64,000 bases of DNA, from contig NZ_JABERD010000008.1 in the NCBI RefSeq assembly GCF_013044505.1, forward strand, positions 1 through 64,000. The letters run 5' to 3'. The DNA comes from Streptomyces sp. S3(2020) (GTDB lineage Bacteria; Actinomycetota; Actinomycetes; Streptomycetales; Streptomycetaceae). The notes beneath the pieces are model-generated. The model saw only the letters and a program-made list of their open reading frames with translations. It ran no database searches and was not told the origin of the DNA. The translations under genes were made by a program, and so were the position numbers. Positions 58,301-64,000 of this stretch are shown piece after piece. Within the stretch, counting starts at the first letter, position 1. Each line of letters begins with the position of its first letter.

Positions 58301-61300
58301 ACACCGGAGGTGAGGTGCAGCAGCCGTAGCGGACGGCCCTCGGCCGACGACACGAGGGCTTGCAGCAGCCCCACGCGCCCGAGTTGGCCCACCTGGGCCT
58401 GCGGTCCGACGAGGTCGGTCAGGTCCGCCACCGCGTCGAGGCGGGGGTGTGCCGAGCGCAGCCGTTCGCCCAGAGCCCGGCCCGCCACACCGTCGTCCGG
58501 ATCGATTTCGTGTTCGTCTCGGCCGAGGCGGGGCAGCGCGGAACGCTCCCGTACGACGATCCAGTCGACCGTGTCGCCACCGGGCAGGGCGGCGGTCACC
58601 GGCAGCGTGGTGTCGCGGCCGAGCAGCAGGACGCACACCGGACGCGATCCGCCCGGCGCGGCAGGCACGGGCTGGACGGGTTCCCAGGAACGGCTCAGCA
58701 GGGCGGGCTCGTGCCGGACGTGCCGCGGGTCGGTCTCGTCGGGCAGGCGGACGTCGTCCGGCTCGTGAGGGGGGCTGTTGGTCCGGTGCGGGTGCCCAGG
58801 CGTTCGGTCGTCGTCGGTGCCCGCGGCGCCTGGCGGACCGTACCGCCTGCTGGTGGTGAACGGGTACAGCGGGAACCGCACACGCCGCCCGCCCTGCGGG
58901 AACAGCGCCGCCCAGTCCGCACCGCCGCCCGCCGTCCACTCGCGCACCGCGTCGGCCAGGGGGTCCGGAAGCGGTGGTCGCACCGAGGGTTCGCGGCCCG
59001 CGAGGAAGTCGGCCAGGAGTGCGCGGAGTTCGGCTGTGTCGCGGCAGACCAGTGCGAGCCGCCGCGGCAGCGCGGTGCGGCCGGTGCGGGAGGTGTGGGC
59101 GAGGTCGGCCAGCGGGGTGCCGTTGTTCGCGAGGAAGTCGTGCAGGCGTGCCGCGTAGGTACGCAGCCGTTCGTCGTCGGTGGCCGAGAGCGTGACGATC
59201 TGCGGGCCGTGATCGGTGGCAGGCGTGGCCGCTACGCCGGGGGGTGCCTCCTCCAGGACGGCGTGGGCGTTGGTGCCGCCGAAGCCGAAGGAGCTGACGC
59301 CTGCCCGCCGGGGCTGCTGCGGTGTGCGCCGCTCCCAGGGTTCCGGGCCGGTGGCGAGCCGCAGGGTGCCGTCCGTCAGGTCGATGTGCGGGTTGACCTC
59401 CTTCAGGCGGGGCGTGCCGGGCAGGGTGCGATGACGCATGGCCTGCACGACGGCGATCAGCCCGGCCATGCCGGAGGCCGACTCCAGGTGGCCGATGGCG
59501 GCCTTGACCGCGCCCAGCACACAGCCGGTGGGCTCCGCGCCGGTGCCGCCGAGGGCCATGCGCAGCCCCTCGATCTCGATCGGGTCGCCCAACTCGGTAC
59601 CGGTGCCGTGCGTCTCGACGTACGCGAGCGAATGGCCCGGCACACCGGCGTCCCGGAGCGCGGCGGTGACCACGTCGGCCTGGGCGGACGGGCGGGGCGC
59701 GGTCAGGGAGTGCGCCCGGCCGCCGTGACCGACGGCGATCCCGCGCAGGACGGCGTGCACGGGGTCACCGTCGGCGAGGGCCCGGGACAGCGGCTTGAGC
59801 AGCACCGCCGCCACGCCCTCGCCCCGGACGTAGCCGTCGGCGGCCCGGTCGAACGTGTGGCAGTGCCCGGTCGCGGAGAGCATCCCGGCGCCCGTCAGCG
59901 ACGCGAAGTACGTGGGCGAGAGCAGCACATTGACACCGCCGGCCAGGGCCAGGTCGCAGTCGCCGGAGCGGAGCGCGGTGACGGCGTGCTGCAAGGCCAC
60001 CAGCGAGCTGGAGCAGGCGGTGTCGACCGCCTCGCTCGGGCCCCGCAGGTCGAGTTGGTGGGAGACCCGGTTGGCGATGACGCTGTGCACGTTGCCGGTG
60101 GCGAGGTGGGGATGGGCGGTGTCGCCGCTGCGGGCGAGCAGTTCGGTGTAGTCACTGAGGGTCGCGCCGGCGTAGACACCCGTACGGGAACCGGCGAGCG
60201 TCCGCGGATCGCGGCCGGAGTCCTCGATGGCATGCCAGCTCGCCTGGAGGAACAGCCGTTGCTGGGGGTCCATCAGGGCGGCCTCGCGCGGCGAGATACC
60301 GAAGAACTCCGCGTCGAAGGCGTCCACGTCGGCGAGGAACCCGCCCTTCGGGCCGGCCCCGTCCGCCCAGGCTCGCACCGGGCCGCCGACCCGCTCGCCG
60401 GGCGTGTCCGCGGCGCCGGGAGTGACGCAGTCCCGTCCGGCGAGGAGGTTCGCCCAGAACGCGTCCGCGTCGTCCGCTCCGGGGAAGCGCCCGGCCATGC
60501 CGATGACGGCGATGGGCTCCGCACCGGTGGTGGCGGGGAGTTCCGGCGTGGCGCTCGGGGCCGGAGCCTCTGCCGGGGTGGGCACCGTCTCGGCGACGGC
60601 CCCGTGGGTCTGTGCCAGGAACCGGCTCAACTCCCGGACCGTGGGGTGTTCGTAGACCGCCACCGGGGTCAGGGCGAGTCGGTACACCTCGTTGAGCCGG
60701 TTGACCAGCCGGACCGTCTGCACCGAGTCCATGCCGACGTCCCCGAACCGGTCGTCCGCGCCCAGTACTTGGGCGGGCAGCTTGAGCAGGGCGCACACCT
60801 CGGCGGCGACCCGCTCGTGGACAGCCGCTCCGGCCGCCCGCTCACCCGACGCTGCCGCGTTCACGGCGGCAGCGTCGAGCGCGCCGCCGAGCGCGGCGCT
60901 GATACGGGCCTGATCGCCATGGCCGACCAGATAAGCGCCGGACTCGATCGTGAGCAGTACGTCCAGGGCACGCAGCGCCTGCGTCGTGGTGAGGGGCCGA
61001 AGACCTGTGGTGGACGCGGTGAGCTCGATGACGTCCTGGGGCATGCGCATGCCTCCGTCCCGCCACAGCGGCCAGGCGGCGGAGACGGTGCGCCCGTGCC
61101 GCAGGCCGCGTCTGCGCAGTTGCTCGCGCTGTTCGGCGAAGGCGTCGAGGAAACGGTTGGCGGCCGCGTAGTCGCACTGCCCGGCGTTGCCCGTCCAGCC
61201 GACGAAGGAAGAGGTCAGCAGCAGGAAGTCCAGGTCGTCGGATGCGGTGAGGCGGTCCAGGAGCAGGGTGCCGTCCGTCTTCGGTGCCAGGACCCGGCGC

Positions 61301-64000
61301 AGGGACAGGGCGGTCTTGTCAGCCAGCGGGGCGTCGTCCAGCACTCCGGCGGCGTGGACGATTCCCCGCAGACCTCGGCCCAGTTCGCGGGCCCGGTCTA
61401 GGGCCGCGCGCAGGGAGTCTTCGTCGGTGATGTCGGCCCGCACGTACTCGGCGCGGGTCCCGTGCCGTGCGAGGTCGGCCAGGAGCCGTTCGGTGCGGGC
61501 GGAAGCGGGCGAGCGGCCGAGCAGGACGAGTGCGCCGACGCGGTGCCGCTCGGCCAGATGCCGGGCGATGAGTCGTCCCATCCCGCCGGCTCCGCCCGTG
61601 ATCACCACAGCGCCGCTGCCCCCGGGGCCCTGGAGGGGTGGTTCCTCGGCGATCGGAGGGACCGGTTCGGGCCGCGGTGTCCAGCGTCGTTCCCCTTCGA
61701 GGCGGACCTCGCGGTCCGTGCCCAGCGCCTCGGCCAGTAGGCGGGACAGCGGCGGGAGTCCGGCGTCGGCGACCTCGATCCGGCCGAGCCGCAACCGCAC
61801 CCCTTCCAGGGCCAGGGACCGGCCCAGCGCGTCCAGCGCGACCCCGGCCGGCTCACCCGGTCCGCACACGACGGTGCAGTCGACCGGGCGTCCGGTCCGC
61901 GTCGACCAGCGTGCGAGGGCGAGCGGCAGTCCGGCCGCCGCCTCCAGTGACAGCGGCGGGCTACTGAACTGCCGTACATCAAGGACGACGATCCGCTCTG
62001 CCTCGGGGTCCAGGAGCCCCGGTACCGCGTCCGCGTCCGCCGAGCGCAGCACTCGAACGCCGGTCGGCAACGCATCGGGGGTAGATCCCGGCAGCTCGCC
62101 GCCGACCGTCACGACCAGCAGCCCGGCGTCGGTGGCCAGGGCGGGCGCGGCACCGGCGAGGGCCCAGGTGGAGCGGTAGAACACCGTCTCGTAGCGGGGC
62201 TCGCCTGCGACTCCCGTCACACCAGGTCGGTCTTCCGTCCCCGTCGCGGGCCGGTCCTCGTCGTGCCCGGTCACCCCGCCCGGCAGCAGCGACGCCGTGA
62301 GGCGGCCCGGCAGCCAGTGCCGTACGGGTGCGAAGCGTGTCGCCGGAAGCGGGACGCGGTGGCGACCGGGCTCGGCGAGGTCGGCCCAGGGCAGTTCGGC
62401 GCCGTGGGCCCACAGCCGGGCGGTCTGGGTCAGGTCCCCGACGCGCATCCGTTCCCGGAGGAAGGCCGTGCCCTGCGGGTCCGAGCCGAACAGGTCCCCG
62501 AGTCCCGGCTGACCGCCGAGCCGCCCGCTCACCAGTCCGGGCACGTCCTCGGGGTGCCCGGCGGCGATGCGTTCGAGAGCGGCGTGCAGTTGCGGCCGGT
62601 CCGCGGCGGGGAAGGCGATCCGTGCGTCCCGCGCCGGCCGGCCGGTCTGGAGGGTGAAGGCGATGTCGGCGAGCCGGTGGTCCGGGGCGTCCAGGAGAGC
62701 GCCCCGCAGCCGGTCCGCGTAGTCCCGTACGTCTGCCCCGTCCCGGCCGGAGAGCGCGATGAGGCAGGGCCCGGACGGGTGATCCCCGCTGCCCGCACTC
62801 GGCGTCGGGGGTTCTTCCACGACCAGGTGGACGTTGACGCCCCCGGCGCCGAACGAGCTGAGTCCGGCCCGGAGCGGGCCACCGCGGGCCTGCCACGGCT
62901 CGGCGGTGCGCTGGACGAGGAAGGGCGTGTCGGCGAGGTCGACGCGCGGGTTGACCTGGTCCGCGTGCAGGGTCGGTGCCAGCGTGCGGTGGCGCAGCTG
63001 GAGCAGCACCTTGGTGAGGCCGGCCACGGCCGCGGCGGACTCCAGATGGCCGATGTTGCTCTTGATGCTGCCGATGCCGCACCGGGCGTCGGGGGCCGCG
63101 TGTGCGCCGAACGCCTCGGTCAGGGCGCGTACTTCGATGGGATCGCCGAGCGCGGTGCCGGAACCGTGGGCCTCCACGTAGCCGATGGAGCCGGGCTCGA
63201 CGCCCGCGGCGCGGTGCGCACGGCGCACCAACTCGGCCTGTGCGGTGGGGCTGGGCACGGTGAAACCGTTGGTCCGCCCGTCGGAGCCCGCGACGGCCGC
63301 GCGGATCACGCCGTGGACGTGATCGCCGTCGGCCAACGCCCGGTCGAGCCGCTTGAGCACCACGGCGCCGACGCCCTCGCCGAGCACGAAGCCGTCCGCC
63401 CCCGCGCCGAAGGCATGGCACCGGCCGGTTCGGGAGAGCATGCCCATCTGCGCGTACTGCACGTGCCGCGCCGGGTGCAGCACCAGGTTGACACCGCCGG
63501 CCACGGCCGCGCCGACCTCACCGCGCCGTACCGCGCCGCAGGCCAGTTCCAGAGCGGTGCCGGAGGCGGAACAGGCGGTGTCCACGGTGAGACTCGGGCC
63601 GGTGAAGTCGAAGAGGTAGCTGACCCGGTTGGCGATCTGGTATCCCTCCGCCCACGGGTAGGGGCTTTCGCCCGTGAGCGCGCCCACGGCGCTGAACAGG
63701 CCGTAGTCGTTGGCCATCGCACCCACGTACACACCGGTGTCGCGGCCGATGCCGGCAGGTGTGTAGCCCGCGTGCTGGAGGGCCTGGTGGGCGGTCTCCA
63801 GGAACAACCGCTGGCGGGGGTCCATCAGTTCGGCCTCGGCGGGAGAGATGCCGAAGAAGAGGGAGTCGAACTCGTCGACGCCGTCGATGAGCGCCGCCCA
63901 GCGCGAGTAGGTACGGCCGGGGCCACCGTCCGGGTCGTACAGGGCGTCGTGGTCCCAGCGTTCGCGTGGGACTTCGCCGACGCAGTCCCGTCCGGCGAGC
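55330..64000 (-). CDS. Trans-AT polyketide synthase, upstream protein (PKS-A), 5'-truncated by window
   Basis: About 2890 residues are visible; the reading frame is open through position 64000, entering inside KS1 (LAGRDCVGEVPRERWDHDAL), so the true start is outside. Approximate domains in transcription order: KS1 64000-62810, KR 61610-61010 (structural part from ~62180), ACP 60815-60620, KS2 60525-59245, KR 58030-57400, ACP 57210-57010, KS3 56880-55610, then a ~93-residue Pro/Ser-rich tail. All three KS have Cys-His-His; both KR have Ser and Tyr (QCDYAAANRF; IADYAAGNAV). The first KR has the LDD motif associated with B-type stereochemistry, the second lacks it. No AT. KS3 ends the protein and its DH-ACP lie on PKS-B. 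Confidence 0.95.
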   Translation of the reverse strand, partial: LAGRDCVGEVPRERWDHDALYDPDGGPGRTYSRWAALIDGVDEFDSLFFGISPAEAELMDPRQRLFLETAHQALQHAGYTPAGIGRDTGVYVGAMANDYGLFSAVGALTGESPYPWAEGYQIANRVSYLFDFTGPSLTVDTACSASGTALELACGAVRRGEVGAAVAGGVNLVLHPARHVQYAQMGMLSRTGRCHAFGAGADGFVLGEGVGAVVLKRLDRALADGDHVHGVIRAAVAGSDGRTNGFTVPSPTAQAELVRRAHRAAGVEPGSIGYVEAHGSGTALGDPIEVRALTEAFGAHAAPDARCGIGSIKSNIGHLESAAAVAGLTKVLLQLRHRTLAPTLHADQVNPRVDLADTPFLVQRTAEPWQARGGPLRAGLSSFGAGGVNVHLVVEEPPTPSAGSGDHPSGPCLIALSGRDGADVRDYADRLRGALLDAPDHRLADIAFTLQTGRPARDARIAFPAADRPQLHAALERIAAGHPEDVPGLVSGRLGGQPGLGDLFGSDPQGTAFLRERMRVGDLTQTARLWAHGAELPWADLAEPGRHRVPLPATRFAPVRHWLPGRLTASLLPGGVTGHDEDRPATGTEDRPGVTGVAGEPRYETVFYRSTWALAGAAPALATDAGLLVVTVGGELPGSTPDALPTGVRVLRSADADAVPGLLDPEAERIVVLDVRQFSSPPLSLEAAAGLPLALARWSTRTGRPVDCTVVCGPGEPAGVALDALGRSLALEGVRLRLGRIEVADAGLPPLSRLLAEALGTDREVRLEGERRWTPRPEPVPPIAEEPPLQGPGGSGAVVITGGAGGMGRLIARHLAERHRVGALVLLGRSPASARTERLLADLARHGTRAEYVRADITDEDSLRAALDRARELGRGLRGIVHAAGVLDDAPLADKTALSLRRVLAPKTDGTLLLDRLTASDDLDFLLLTSSFVGWTGNAGQCDYAAANRFLDAFAEQREQLRRRGLRHGRTVSAAWPLWRDGGMRMPQDVIELTASTTGLRPLTTTQALRALDVLLTIESGAYLVGHGDQARISAALGGALDAAAVNAAASGERAAGAAVHERVAAEVCALLKLPAQVLGADDRFGDVGMDSVQTVRLVNRLNEVYRLALTPVAVYEHPTVRELSRFLAQTHGAVAETVPTPAEAPAPSATPELPATTGAEPIAVIGMAGRFPGADDADAFWANLLAGRDCVTPGAADTPGERVGGPVRAWADGAGPKGGFLADVDAFDAEFFGISPREAALMDPQQRLFLQASWHAIEDSGRDPRTLAGSRTGVYAGATLSDYTELLARSGDTAHPHLATGNVHSVIANRVSHQLDLRGPSEAVDTACSSSLVALQHAVTALRSGDCDLALAGGVNVLLSPTYFASLTGAGMLSATGHCHTFDRAADGYVRGEGVAAVLLKPLSRALADGDPVHAVLRGIAVGHGGRAHSLTAPRPSAQADVVTAALRDAGVPGHSLAYVETHGTGTELGDPIEIEGLRMALGGTGAEPTGCVLGAVKAAIGHLESASGMAGLIAVVQAMRHRTLPGTPRLKEVNPHIDLTDGTLRLATGPEPWERRTPQQPRRAGVSSFGFGGTNAHAVLEEAPPGVAATPATDHGPQIVTLSATDDERLRTYAARLHDFLANNGTPLADLAHTSRTGRTALPRRLALVCRDTAELRALLADFLAGREPSVRPPLPDPLADAVREWTAGGGADWAALFPQGGRRVRFPLYPFTTSRRYGPPGAAGTDDDRTPGHPHRTNSPPHEPDDVRLPDETDPRHVRHEPALLSRSWEPVQPVPAAPGGSRPVCVLLLGRDTTLPVTAALPGGDTVDWIVVRERSALPRLGRDEHEIDPDDGVAGRALGERLRSAHPRLDAVADLTDLVGPQAQVGQLGRVGLLQALVSSAEGRPLRLLHLTSGVAGSSWAAARMAGLVRSLGAEYSHVSATTVTCDIPAGDGEALLRLVEAELALDAGEPEVRLSDGRRLAPRLLRVPRATPEPVRVDPSRSYLITGGTGGLGMAAARRLVERGARRLALLGLRPLPPRSSWTTDSSDQRLVALLELERQGVELLLHTGELTDVVGLRGFLGRVREELGPVGGVLHCAGAVDLKTPAFVHKDLDSVRATWRPKGEGTLALLTELREDTPEWIVLYSSLSATLPELAVGIADYAAGNAVLDAVAERNSGSPRILSVAWGSWSGAGMGEVRSPRYAEHGFAPHTVEQGLDLLEAALASGRSHCVAAAVDPAVWPLPVPLSDLDRGPEEAPMPEPDTEGAEPEPATVAEAVARLLARALLMPAERIGPDTHFTGLGVDSILVAAIVAQLEGLVGESLSPSLVLEYPTCSRLATYLCAEHPTGAARWMRDESGAGQGDTGTVTPQAGVSAISAAAGPVRQTRPDLVAVIGAAGRYPGAPDLERFWQLLRDGRSGITEVPASRWDHRRLWAPERTPGRSSSKWGGFLDGIEEFDPEFFGIDPADASHVDPLVRLSLEAVEQTLRDAGYSRADVAGRRIAFYMGSGTSTYGGRVAVPHRNTVTGLNQNFIAAHAAHVYDLRGPHVTVDSACSSSLTALQLALRALAAGDCEAALVGGGDLLLDETPFLKLSASGALSPDGACHVFDAAANGIVLGEGVGAVLLKPLDRALADGDRIHAVIEACLLNNDGRTMGLTTPNPQAQEEVVADTLAAAGVGADTVTYVEAHGTGTMIGDPMELQALTRAFRRTTDAVGHCAVGSVKSNMGHLLMAAGMAGLHKVILSLVHGTIPPTLHCERPNPRFAFDTSPFRPALTTEPWTPRCGVRRAGLSAFGFGGTNAHVLLRELLPEERERYRPRRTALPPAPYRRTRHWLDRPTPSEPSEPSASSAPTVSRPAARTLLALEPEPGLPVASVPTLSEPRPRPAGAVRRPMLELHEELT

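Overview
The window is high-GC DNA with GTG/TTG starts, ATGA/GTGA overlaps and one rare TTA codon, which points to a Streptomyces or close relative. It holds two biosynthetic blocks separated by a short, scarred stretch.

Block 1 (about 1-17.6 kb) is a phosphonate pathway. A plus-strand operon starts with a canonical PEP mutase (EDK-x5-NS motif). Two genes for a split, ThDP-dependent phosphonopyruvate decarboxylase and a PhnW-like 2-aminoethylphosphonate aminotransferase follow. The same operon carries an SbnA/SbnB pair for 2,3-diaminopropionate, a free adenylation domain whose pocket is acidic, a free carrier protein, a kinase closely resembling the fosfomycin kinase FomA, an NTP_transf_5-type nucleotidyltransferase, an HPr-kinase-like protein, a large FAD/NAD(P)-binding protein, a mycothiol-dependent isomerase-family protein, an EamA exporter and a CYTH protein. 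Divergently transcribed are a TauD-like Fe(II)/2-oxoglutarate oxygenase and a TldD/TldE metalloprotease pair (TldE is cut by the window edge). The intergenic region has four TTGnCAA heptamers at 10-11 bp spacing just upstream of a -10 box, a SARP-like layout. My inference is a phosphonate antibiotic containing diaminopropionate and aminoethylphosphonate (or relatives), with phosphorylation-based self-protection. I cannot match it to a known product.

The middle (about 17.6-23.9 kb) holds a deleted IS5-type transposase remnant, a luciferase-like flavin enzyme, an esterase, a 5'-truncated BioY fragment, a YczE/YitT-type membrane protein, and a GbsR/MarR regulator with an ABC exporter. The exporter ATPase has a TTA third codon, and the regulator gene has a palindromic operator on an almost leaderless promoter.

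Block 2 (about 23.9-64 kb) is a trans-acyltransferase polyketide synthase on the minus strand. Three giant genes (the first cut by the window edge) read, in transcription order: ...KS1-KR-ACP-KS2-KR-ACP-KS3 // DH-ACP-KS4-KR-ACP-KS5(0)-ACP-KS6-MT-ACP-KS7 // KR-ACP-KS8-DH-KR-MT-ACP-KS9(0)-ACP-KS10-ACP-TE(dead)-TE. No AT domain is visible. KS5 and KS9 have lost catalytic histidines. Downstream are a MupA/Atu3640-type luciferase-like monooxygenase, two type II thioesterases, an A-PCP didomain and a second GbsR/MarR-like protein. Whether the two blocks make one hybrid product or two products cannot be decided from the sequence; the IS and BioY scars between them favour two adjacent clusters. No tRNA, rRNA or CRISPR array was seen.
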